Assembly (NCBI GenBank): GCA_013204185.1
Contig: JABMOI010000139.1
Span: 1-34,467 of the forward strand
Reading direction: 5' to 3'
Length of the DNA: 34,467 nt
From: a bacterium
Lineage (GTDB): Bacteria; Bacteroidota; Rhodothermia; Rhodothermales; UBA10348
Below, piece after piece: positions 8,549 to 15,504 of this stretch. Numbering within the stretch: position 1 is the first letter of the stretch; each line of letters begins with the position of its first letter. The position numbers were made by a program, and so were the translations under genes. The notes beneath the pieces were generated by a model. It did not search any database and was not told the origin of the DNA. It saw only the letters and a program-made list of their open reading frames with translations.

Positions 8549-9091
8549 TCACTCTCTACCTGGCAAACCCGATTCGGATTGATCCGCTTCGATCGTTAAG
8601 CCAGGCTCAAAAACGTAGATATAGGATTGTAAGACACGGGTTTGTGGTGTGTCGAACGTTACATGCTCCTCTTCTTGGGCAATAAACCGCGTGGAGCCAT
8701 TTGTCCCCGACATTGGAAGCAGCAAGCCAATTACAAAGACCGCAGTTACCGCAGCCAAAGCAGATCGAATAGAGACGGACCGATTTGCTCTCCAGAGGGG
8801 CTGCCGGTCTTCTGCTCTATTGAACCGCTCATTCCCCTGCTTTAGCTCTGCTAATCTCGCAAAAAATCGATCGTCTGCCGAAGGTGGAAGGGCAATAATT
8901 TCCTGACGGCTCATACGCCGAAATAACATGACGGCCTCCATCTGAGAACGTAACGTGGCGTCAGTCGCAAGTTGACCAAATAACGCTGTTTGTTTTGCAG
9001 AAGGAAGTTCTCCGTCCAAATAGAGGTTCAAATCCTCTTCAAACGGTAAAAATTCAGACTCTAACAATTTTTCTGATACCTGTGCACTCAT
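8549..9091 (-). CDS. Putative membrane-bound anti-sigma factor for the upstream ECF sigma
   Basis: Probably holds the adjacent sigma factor inactive at the inner membrane. The 180-residue protein has an N-terminal cytoplasmic domain (about 1-105) with the anti-sigma-like helix FEEDLNLYLDGELP. One transmembrane helix follows at about 109-127 (SALAAVTAVFVIGLLLP), then a periplasmic tail of about 50 residues. There are no Cys residues and no HxxxCxxC, so it is not a zinc (ZAS-type) anti-sigma factor. The start is the ATG at 9089-9091, 1 bp after the sigma stop codon. An in-frame TTG at 9107-9109 would add six residues inside the sigma gene and is less likely. The call rests on position, topology and the short N-terminal motif, since this family is poorly conserved. 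Confidence 0.75.
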   Translation of the reverse strand: MSAQVSEKLLESEFLPFEEDLNLYLDGELPSAKQTALFGQLATDATLRSQMEAVMLFRRMSRQEIIALPPSADDRFFARLAELKQGNERFNRAEDRQPLWRANRSVSIRSALAAVTAVFVIGLLLPMSGTNGSTRFIAQEEEHVTFDTPQTRVLQSYIYVFEPGLTIEADQSESGLPGRE

Positions 9092-9092
9092 A

Positions 9093-9734
9093 CTATCTTT
9101 TAACTTCAATTGAAGCCGCTACCACGCCTCGTTCTGGTCTGTTTTGTGTGACATTGACTGCGCCGGACGCAGCCGGATCCAAAACATTAATTCCATATTG
9201 TCCGACAACCGATTCCATTAATTGAGCAAGTTTTTTCCGTGCTTTGAAAAGCCGTGACTTTACTGCACTTATTGAAGTCCGAGTAATGGACGCTATTTCT
9301 TCGTATGAGAGGTTTTGATACTCTCGAAGAATGATTATCTCACGGTAGTCAGGTTTCAGAGATTCTAAGAACTTAGAAACGAACTGGACTTGTTCAGATT
9401 TCTCCATTTCGGAAAAAGGCGTGTCATGAGATACTAAAAGACCTGATGGGTCGTCCTTCAGCCCAACATGTTTTCCGCTTCGACGAATTGAATTCAAACA
9501 CTGGTTTCTGGCAATCGTGAATAGCCAAGACTTGAAAGCACTCGTTTTTAGCAGCCTATCTCTGTTCTCATATATCCGTAAGAAGGTTTCTTGCATCACA
9601 TCTTCAGCTGCATCTGAATCCAGAAGCATCTTGTAACAAAAGGAATAGACAGGCCCTTTGAAACGATTGTAGATACCTACAAACGCGAATTCATCTCCAG
9701 CCTGAAATGATTCTATGAGGGCATATTCCGTCAT
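9093..9734 (-). CDS. ECF-type RNA polymerase sigma factor (sigma-E-like)
   Basis: Extracytoplasmic-function sigma factor directing RNA polymerase to stress promoters. From the ATG at 9734 it has 213 residues. Region 2 spans about 17-85 (FCYKMLLDSDAAEDVMQETF; FKSWLFTIARNQCLNSIR). Region 4 spans about 118-170 (LKPDYREIIILREYQNLSYEEIA, then the helix-turn-helix TSISAVKSRLFKARKKL). A GTG at 9809 extends the frame by 25 residues without family similarity, so 9734 is preferred. The anti-sigma gene follows after 1 bp, so the two are co-transcribed. A sigmaE-like motif at 9813-9840 could be its own promoter. It is divergent from the foldase genes at 9999-14415, a plausible target set. The C-terminal 30 residues are not part of a known domain. 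Confidence 0.92.
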   Translation of the reverse strand: MTEYALIESFQAGDEFAFVGIYNRFKGPVYSFCYKMLLDSDAAEDVMQETFLRIYENRDRLLKTSAFKSWLFTIARNQCLNSIRRSGKHVGLKDDPSGLLVSHDTPFSEMEKSEQVQFVSKFLESLKPDYREIIILREYQNLSYEEIASITRTSISAVKSRLFKARKKLAQLMESVVGQYGINVLDPAASGAVNVTQNRPERGVVAASIEVKR

Positions 9735-9812
9735 GAAAGCTTGCTCAATATGTGCACTTTCCGATGTGTTACGTTGCGCCGCGGACAGATCGAACCAACC
9801 CGCAGACACCTA

Positions 9813-9840
9813 TATGACAATGTGGCTTCTGCAAAGTTGC
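9813..9840 (-). promoter_or_regulatory. Candidate ECF (sigmaE-like) promoter for the sigma/anti-sigma operon
   Basis: On the minus strand GCAACTT (9840-9834), then a 15-nt spacer, then GTCATA (9818-9813). This is close to the enterobacterial sigmaE pattern GGAACTT-N15/16-GTCnnA and has the right spacing. It lies about 80 nt before the sigma start codon, as expected for autoregulation. Bacteroidota ECF specificities vary, so this is a motif match only. Confidence 0.4.
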
Positions 9841-9903
9841 TCTAAAAAGTCGATGAATCTTAGCCTTTTTTACTTTTGTCGGAGCGTTGTCTTGTCGGAT
9901 TTC

Positions 9904-9931
9904 GGAACCAAGTCCTCTCGGATTGCGTGGA
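9904..9931 (+). promoter_or_regulatory. Weak candidate ECF promoter for the foldase operon
   Basis: GGAACCA (9904-9910), about 15 nt, then CGTGGA (9926-9931), 67 bp before the lipoprotein-foldase ATG. The -35 half resembles GGAAC; the -10 half is only a partial match. An 8-bp direct repeat TTGTCGGA (9876-9883 and 9892-9899) lies just upstream. Together they hint at regulation of the divergent operon but are not strong. Confidence 0.22.
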
Positions 9932-9998
9932 TGCGCCAGTATTTTGACCATTCAACGATGCGCGTTGGCTTTACTTGCCGCGTCGAACCGAAACACAC

Positions 9999-12041
9999 AT
10001 GCTACCCTATCGCTTCTTTTTGGCCAGTTTGTTTGCACTGGCTCTGTTTGTTACATCGTGTACCAGCTCGACAAATATTCAGGAAAGTCAGTCTGGATCT
10101 GCACTTAAAGGCCCTCTCGCCATTGTGAACGGTCAGTCCATTGATGTCGAAGAGTTTACTCATCAGTTTTCTAGAACGGTATCCAACTTAGATGAAGTTA
10201 GATTCGATTCCCTAGAGGCGTTAGAGGATTTTCTCACCCGCTATGTAGACTTCAAAGTCAAAGTGCTTGAAGCAAGAGAGGCCAAGTACCAATTTCTTCC
10301 TGAACTTGTTGACGAGATAGGTCAATACAAAACTCAGTTGGCTCGTCCGTTTTTACTTGAACGAAAAGTTTTTGAGCCCCTTGTACGGCAAATGTATGAG
10401 CGCCGGTCTGAAGCTGTAGATGCAAGTCACATTCTGATCACCGTTGCAGAAGATGCTTCCCCTGCAGATACCTTGGCAGCTTACGGCCAAGTTTCCAGTC
10501 TACGTGATTCTGTTCTAGCTGGAGTCGACTTTTCTTCCTTGGCTGCTCGGTATTCAATGGATCCGAGCGCAAAAGGAGCTCCTGGTTCGCCCGGCGCTGG
10601 CGGCAACCTAGGCTTCTTTGGTGGAGGCCGCATGGTCGACTCCTTCGAAAACCAAGCGTTTAAAACGCCGGTAGATGGAGTTTCTGAAATATTCAGGTCA
10701 CAGTTCGGCTACCACATATTAAAAGTGAATGACCGCATGGAAATGCCGGATGATCGTATTTTGGCTCACATCATGGTTCGTCCTCGCGGTCAAACCGCAG
10801 CAGATGTCGCAGACGCGGATCAGCGACTCTCTAAAGTGACGAGTAGATTGGCAGCCGGGGAGGACTTTGCAGTTGTTGCGAACGATCTTTCTGACGATCG
10901 GCAATCTGCGACCAACGGTGGTCAACTCGGACTCATCTCATTTGACGCAGGCTTGCCCTTTTCGTTTAGAGATGCGGGATTTGGCTTAACAAAGGTAGGT
11001 GAATATGTAGGTCCTGTTCAAACTCCGTTTGGCTCTCATTTCATCAAGCTCATTGAAATTCAGCCGTTGAAGTCGTTCGAAGAGGAGTATGAGAACCTCA
11101 AAAGCCAAGTGAATCGACTTCCCCGTGCTGCGGCTGCCGAAAAGGCCTTCGCCGAAGATTTGCGTGATCAAATGGGCTACTGGATTGATTCCACTCGAAT
11201 TAGCTTGTGGAGTTCGGCAATGAGCCAAGACTCGCTCTTTAGAATGTTGGCTTCTAAATCCTTTTCGCCAGAGGATTCAGCGCACGTCTTATTATCCTTA
11301 GGTGATCGCGCTTATACCTCGTATCAGTTTGCTGAATACGTTGCTTCAAACAAGCTTCCTCAAGGTGAACAATCACAAGCTCGTCTGTTCTCCATTGCCG
11401 AATCGTTTCTGAATTCAGAGGCCATAAATCACGAAATCGACCTCTTGGAGACTCGAGAACCAGAGTTTGCACAGACCATGCAAGACTTTAGAGATGGACT
11501 TATCCTCTTTCGGCTCATGGAGGACTCTGTTTGGACGGCTGCTGCCTCTGATTCGACTGGCCTAAAAGCATATTTCGAATCAAATAAGGCGAACTACAGC
11601 TTCCCGGACCGCATTCGGGTCGTTAGTTTTTCGGCCGTAACAGATTCTCTGGTCAATGGGGTCGTTCAAAGATACCAGACCGAATCTGGCGAAGAGGCCC
11701 TTTCGTGGGCCAAAGAAGCGGCGAATATGGCCATACGAATCGACACGGCCTACGTTGAAGAATTATCTGGGTCCATTTATGACCAAGTGTTTGATTTGAA
11801 AGAAGGCCAAATCACCCCTTCAACAGCATATAATAGAGGGTTTATTGCGCTGGCACATGCTGGTGTGGACGCCGCGCATCCAATGACCTACGATGAGGCC
11901 AGAGCGATTGTGCTGAATGCTTACCAAGCCGATATAGAAGCTCGATTGCTAAAGAAATTGCACAAGAAATATCAGGTCCGACTATTTCCCGAGCGCCTCG
12001 AAACTCTTATTCAATCGTCCCAAACGGCTGCAAAAGAGTAA
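9999..12041 (+). CDS. Lipoprotein peptidyl-prolyl cis-trans isomerase with two PpiC domains
   Basis: A large periplasmic, lipid-anchored foldase expected to help outer-membrane or surface proteins fold. From the ATG at 9999 it has 680 residues. The N-terminus MLPYRFFLASLFALALFVTSC is a lipoprotein signal with its cysteine at 21; this decides the start over an in-frame TTG at 9975. A SurA/PrsA-like helical region (about 35-135) is followed by one PpiC/parvulin domain at 142-245 (ASHILITV ... FGYHILKVND) and a second at about 253-350 (HIMVRPRG ... FGSHFIKLIE). A long C-terminal part (350-680) of unclear fold may be a further chaperone region. The next foldase starts 4 bp after its stop codon. 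It is divergent from the ECF sigma gene, suggesting envelope-stress control. Confidence 0.88.
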   Translation: MLPYRFFLASLFALALFVTSCTSSTNIQESQSGSALKGPLAIVNGQSIDVEEFTHQFSRTVSNLDEVRFDSLEALEDFLTRYVDFKVKVLEAREAKYQFLPELVDEIGQYKTQLARPFLLERKVFEPLVRQMYERRSEAVDASHILITVAEDASPADTLAAYGQVSSLRDSVLAGVDFSSLAARYSMDPSAKGAPGSPGAGGNLGFFGGGRMVDSFENQAFKTPVDGVSEIFRSQFGYHILKVNDRMEMPDDRILAHIMVRPRGQTAADVADADQRLSKVTSRLAAGEDFAVVANDLSDDRQSATNGGQLGLISFDAGLPFSFRDAGFGLTKVGEYVGPVQTPFGSHFIKLIEIQPLKSFEEEYENLKSQVNRLPRAAAAEKAFAEDLRDQMGYWIDSTRISLWSSAMSQDSLFRMLASKSFSPEDSAHVLLSLGDRAYTSYQFAEYVASNKLPQGEQSQARLFSIAESFLNSEAINHEIDLLETREPEFAQTMQDFRDGLILFRLMEDSVWTAAASDSTGLKAYFESNKANYSFPDRIRVVSFSAVTDSLVNGVVQRYQTESGEEALSWAKEAANMAIRIDTAYVEELSGSIYDQVFDLKEGQITPSTAYNRGFIALAHAGVDAAHPMTYDEARAIVLNAYQADIEARLLKKLHKKYQVRLFPERLETLIQSSQTAAKE

Positions 12042-12045
12042 TTCC

Positions 12046-12894
12046 ATGAAATCATGCTCGATCGGGGCTTTATACTTATTGGTCTCCCTTTTGGGTATGG
12101 GGTGCGGAAAAGAGACGTATCCCGTCGATTTTGTCGCTCGAGTTGGATCTTCGGTATTGACACCAGAAGATGTTCGGCGATCGCTTCAAGACCAAACAGC
12201 CTTTGTCGATTCTGCCGACGCAGCTTCTCAAATTATAGAGCGATGGGTTACGAACGAACTGCTGTTTCAAGAGGCGCTCAGCCAAGGACTCAAATCAGAC
12301 GAGCAGGTTCAGCGACTTCTTGCTGACAATGAGCGGTCCGTTCTAATTAGCGCGTTGGTCAATAAAATGACGACCGAAGATCTTGAAGGCGGGCCAGACG
12401 ATGACGCAATCAGGACGTATTATGAACAAAACCGGGACCAACTTGCCCTGAGAGAGCCATACGTACAGGTAAGGCATCTTGCATTTTCTTCGCCAGATTC
12501 TGCAGCTATATTCAGAAAGTCGGTCTCTGATATGGGTCTTGGTGATCTCGGCAGGGCCCAGTTTAGTCGATTAGCATCGGTCTACGGAGAAGACGGTCCC
12601 AATCCGGACACGTATTACCCTCAAAGCCAATTGTTTTCAACGATTCCTGGTCTTGTCGAGGCCGTTAGCACGATGCGGCCGGGGGAAACCCTGCCAGTTG
12701 TGAACGACTCGGGCCGGTACCACGTGATTCAGCTGGTACGCAGACTTGAAATAGGCACCGTGCCAGCAATGGAGCTCATTATAGATGATTTGCGTGCAAA
12801 AGTGTCTATACAACTGCGGAAACAGTTGTATGCACGACAGGTTCAACAACTCCGAACTCGGGCGCAGTCAAGAGATGAATTGGAAATAAAGTAG
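12046..12894 (+). CDS. Putative lipoprotein peptidyl-prolyl isomerase (PpiC type)
   Basis: A second foldase of 282 residues, 4 bp after the first. The N-terminus MKSCSIGALYLLVSLLGMGCG reads as a short lipoprotein signal with Cys20. The -3 residue is Gly, so the lipobox is imperfect. A SurA-like N-terminal helical segment (about 35-110) contains ERWVTNELLFQEALSQGL. The PpiC-like domain starts near 140 (VQVRHLAF, His144) and ends near YHVIQLVRRLE at about 235. The catalytic-site sequence is more divergent than in the first gene, so it may act mainly as a chaperone. It is probably co-transcribed with its upstream neighbour. The 171-bp gap before the next gene holds a hairpin and a tandem repeat. 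Confidence 0.78.
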   Translation: MKSCSIGALYLLVSLLGMGCGKETYPVDFVARVGSSVLTPEDVRRSLQDQTAFVDSADAASQIIERWVTNELLFQEALSQGLKSDEQVQRLLADNERSVLISALVNKMTTEDLEGGPDDDAIRTYYEQNRDQLALREPYVQVRHLAFSSPDSAAIFRKSVSDMGLGDLGRAQFSRLASVYGEDGPNPDTYYPQSQLFSTIPGLVEAVSTMRPGETLPVVNDSGRYHVIQLVRRLEIGTVPAMELIIDDLRAKVSIQLRKQLYARQVQQLRTRAQSRDELEIK

Positions 12895-12944
12895 TCCATT
12901 CGTCCCCCCGAAATACTATTCAAGAAAGCCGTTCGTTTCTACTG

Positions 12945-12976
12945 GTGCGGTCACTTTTTTAACTCCACGATCGCAC
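12945..12976 (+). repeat. Inverted repeat upstream of surA-like gene
   Basis: GTGCGGTC (12945-12952) pairs with GATCGCAC (12969-12976), 8 bp with one G-U pair, around a 16-nt loop containing six T residues. The T-run is inside the loop, so this is not a normal intrinsic terminator. It directly precedes the 12-bp tandem repeat and may be part of a leader structure. Confidence 0.3.
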
Positions 12977-13023
12977 AGTATTTGAAATTGTATTTGAAAC
13001 TGTATTTGAAACTGTATTTGAAC
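12976..13023 (+). repeat. Four tandem 12-bp repeats in the surA-like leader
   Basis: Four head-to-tail copies of a 12-bp unit, close to CTGTATTTGAAA: 12976-12987 (CAGTATTTGAAA), 12988-12999 (TTGTATTTGAAA), 13000-13011 (CTGTATTTGAAA) and 13012-13023 (CTGTATTTGAAC). They end 42 bp before the likely start at 13066. In frame with the gene they would read as repeated KLYL, which does not look like a signal peptide. Each unit holds TGTATTTG or a near variant, one base off the Bacteroidota -7 consensus TAnnTTTG. The tract could change copy number by slippage. Confidence 0.75.
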
Positions 13024-13065
13024 TTGAAACCCTTCTTCTGCTTTCAAAAATCTCCTGCCACTCGA

Positions 13066-14415
13066 ATGACGTTATCTGTCCGAATTACCCTTTTGGTTGC
13101 CTTTATTCTAAGCGTATTCCCTTCGCAAAGTTTTGCTCAGGACGAACGAGTCTTAGATGAGATTGTAGCCGTTGTTGGAAGCAATATTATCCTCCAGTCC
13201 GAAGTCGATGGGTACGTTCTTGGAGTTATTACTCAGCAACAATTGAGTTACTCAGATGATCTCTGGAAAAGTGCTCTAGACCAACTCATCAACGAAAAAA
13301 TCTTGGTGATCCACGCGAAAAGGGATACCAACTTGGTCGTAACGGATCAGGAAGTGGATCAAGGACTTGACTCGCGCATCAATGCCATGCAAGCTCAATT
13401 TGGTGGACAGGCAAGGCTAGAAGAACTGTATGGAAAGTCGGTCCTCGAGATTAAAGCAGAACTCAGAGAAGATTATCGGGATCAGATTCTGGCTGAAAAC
13501 TTCAGAAGGCAAAAATTAGGCTCCATCAAAGCAACGCCAACAGATGTTCAGGCCTGGTTTGACCTCTTCCCCACCGATTCGCTACCAACGCTGCCAGATA
13601 TGGTCCGCGTCTCTCATCTCGTTCGCATGCCAATCGTAACGCAAGCGGCGAGAAACGAGGCCTTGGAAATAATTACAGCAATTCGTGATTCAGTTATTGC
13701 CGGTGTAATCGAAATGGAAGACATGGCTGAGCTATTTTCGGACGATCCAGGTTCAGCCGAAAAAGGTGGGTTATATGAAGACATGTCCCTTGGTGAAGTC
13801 GTGCCGGAATTTGCGGCAGTAGCTGCGCGCAGTCCAATTGGTGCGTATTCCCGAGTATTCGAAACTCAGTTTGGTCTCCATTTCTTGAGAGTCAACGCAC
13901 GCCGAGGGGACAAAATTGATTACAATCATATTTTGATTTCATTCGATGAGCGTAAAGTGGATCCAGCTCCAGCTCTTGCTTATTTGACAACCATGCGTGA
14001 TTCGGTGTTAAATAAAGGCGCTTCATTCTATGCACTTGCTGCACAAAACTCCGAAGAGGAAGTATCCAAAGCCAGAGGAGGACGCGTTGCCGATCCTCAA
14101 TCAGGAGAGCGAAACTTGTATATGGAGGCTCTTGGCGCTTTGTGGCAGAAAACGCTTCTAACGATGGAAGAAGGCGATGTTTCTGAGCCAAGTGAAGTGC
14201 AACTGATCGATGGAAGGCGGGCTTTTCACATCGTTAAGTTAGAGGCCCGCATTCCGAGTCACCGGGTCGATATCGTTTCGGACTACAAATTAATTTCTGA
14301 AAAGGCCCTTCAGTATAAACAAGCTGATGAAATGGAAGAATGGCTTTCTGAGTTAAAGAAATCGGTGTATATCGATCTTCGCGGAAAAGCACGCACCCTT
14401 GCTGAGAACAACTAG
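13066..14415 (+). CDS. surA: SurA-like periplasmic chaperone/peptidyl-prolyl isomerase
   Basis: Periplasmic chaperone that escorts outer-membrane proteins to the BAM machinery. From the ATG at 13066 it has 449 residues, with a Sec signal peptide of about 24 residues ending SQSFAQ. The SurA N-terminal domain follows at about 25-160 (LDEIVAVVGSNIILQSEVD; LINEKILVIHAKRD). The first parvulin domain lies at about 178-278 (VSHLV, His184; FGLHFLRVN) and the second at about 285-390 (YNHILISF, His288; FHIVKLEAR). In-frame TTG codons upstream, within the 12-bp repeat, would give a longer form without a proper signal; 13066 is preferred. It is the third foldase in a row. The gene symbol is used by similarity of architecture; direct equivalence to E. 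coli SurA is inferred. Confidence 0.88.
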   Translation: MTLSVRITLLVAFILSVFPSQSFAQDERVLDEIVAVVGSNIILQSEVDGYVLGVITQQQLSYSDDLWKSALDQLINEKILVIHAKRDTNLVVTDQEVDQGLDSRINAMQAQFGGQARLEELYGKSVLEIKAELREDYRDQILAENFRRQKLGSIKATPTDVQAWFDLFPTDSLPTLPDMVRVSHLVRMPIVTQAARNEALEIITAIRDSVIAGVIEMEDMAELFSDDPGSAEKGGLYEDMSLGEVVPEFAAVAARSPIGAYSRVFETQFGLHFLRVNARRGDKIDYNHILISFDERKVDPAPALAYLTTMRDSVLNKGASFYALAAQNSEEEVSKARGGRVADPQSGERNLYMEALGALWQKTLLTMEEGDVSEPSEVQLIDGRRAFHIVKLEARIPSHRVDIVSDYKLISEKALQYKQADEMEEWLSELKKSVYIDLRGKARTLAENN

Positions 14416-14503
14416 AGCATGAAGTCGAGATAAACCTTGTCTCGTACGCCTCTCCGTTAGTATGTTGAAGAGCTGAACTAACCTATCTAACCCACTGTCC
14501 TAC

Positions 14504-15493
14504 ATGGAAATTACGACCTCCCCTCAAACGGTAGAAGAGCTTCACGCCGGTTACAAAACGCTGGCCAATGAAGTCGGTAAAGTAATCGTTGGACAAGAGC
14601 ATATCATTCAGCAGATTTTTATCAGCATGATATGCCGAGGTCACGCTTTGTTAGTAGGTGTTCCTGGATTAGCAAAGACCCTGCTTATCCATACCATCGC
14701 GGATGTCATGGACCTGGACTTTTCTAGGATTCAATTCACGCCGGACCTGATGCCCAGTGATATAACTGGGACTGAGATTATCGAGGAAGATGCCACTACC
14801 GGACGGCGCCAGTTTAAATTCGTCAAAGGACCTGTATTCGCGAATGTGGTGTTGGCGGATGAAATAAACCGTACACCGCCAAAAACTCAAGCTGCATTGC
14901 TAGAAGCCATGCAGGAGCACAGAGTGACTGCGGCAGGCCATACATATTCTCTTCCAGAGCCATTCTTTGTTTTGGCAACTCAGAACCCAATTGAACAAGA
15001 AGGCACCTACCCCCTTCCAGAGGCCCAGTTGGACCGTTTTATGTTCAACTTGTGGCTTGACTACCCCACTTTTGATCAAGAAGTTGAGGTAGTTAGGCAG
15101 ACAACCAGTGCATCTAAGCCGCAGCTGAATAACATCATGACGGCAGCCGATATCCAACGATATCAGCAAGTTGTACGCCAGATACCTGTGGCCGACAACG
15201 TAATTGAATATGCCGTTGGATTGGTCAGCAGAACTCGACCAGCTGGAGACAAAGCTCCTGCGTTCGTGAAAGAGTACCTGAACTACGGAGCCGGGCCACG
15301 CGCTTCTCAATACTTGATACTTGGCGCAAAAGCTACGGCGGCTTTAGATGGCCGGCTTACACCGAGCATCAAAGATGTAAATTCCATCGCCGTTTCCGTT
15401 CTGCGTCACCGTATTGTGACTAACTTTAACGCTGAAGCAGAAGGAATCAACTCGGTTGAAATCATCAATCGTCTGTTGAGCTCGGAATCCTAG
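14504..15493 (+). CDS. MoxR-family AAA+ ATPase
   Basis: A MoxR-type AAA+ ATPase, a chaperone-like class often paired with von Willebrand A proteins to mature enzymes or surface systems. The 329-residue length is typical. Walker A is GVPGLAKT at 52-59. Walker B and the following stretch VVLADEINRTPPKTQAALLEAMQEHRVT are almost consensus for the family, and sensor 1 is VLATQNPIEQEGTYPLPEAQLDRF. No DUF58 or VWA partner gene is in the window, which is unusual since these commonly follow moxR. It begins 88 bp after the surA-like gene; that gap has a 5-bp inverted repeat (CGAGA/TCTCG) and no clear terminator. hutF starts 11 bp after its stop. Confidence 0.92.
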   Translation: MEITTSPQTVEELHAGYKTLANEVGKVIVGQEHIIQQIFISMICRGHALLVGVPGLAKTLLIHTIADVMDLDFSRIQFTPDLMPSDITGTEIIEEDATTGRRQFKFVKGPVFANVVLADEINRTPPKTQAALLEAMQEHRVTAAGHTYSLPEPFFVLATQNPIEQEGTYPLPEAQLDRFMFNLWLDYPTFDQEVEVVRQTTSASKPQLNNIMTAADIQRYQQVVRQIPVADNVIEYAVGLVSRTRPAGDKAPAFVKEYLNYGAGPRASQYLILGAKATAALDGRLTPSIKDVNSIAVSVLRHRIVTNFNAEAEGINSVEIINRLLSSES

Positions 15494-15504
15494 GGATAAT
15501 CTGA

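Noticed and set aside
9735-9809. 25-residue extension of the ECF sigma factor from GTG 9809
   Set aside because: It is not conserved-looking, and would place the start at the candidate promoter's -10; ATG 9734 begins just before region 2.
12945-12976. Intrinsic terminator between the second and third foldase genes
   Set aside because: The inverted repeat has its T-run in the loop rather than after the stem, so it does not have terminator form.
12982-13065. Longer surA-like product starting at a TTG in the tandem repeat
   Set aside because: It would put repeated KLYL and a Lys/Phe stretch ahead of a perfectly placed signal peptide that begins at ATG 13066.
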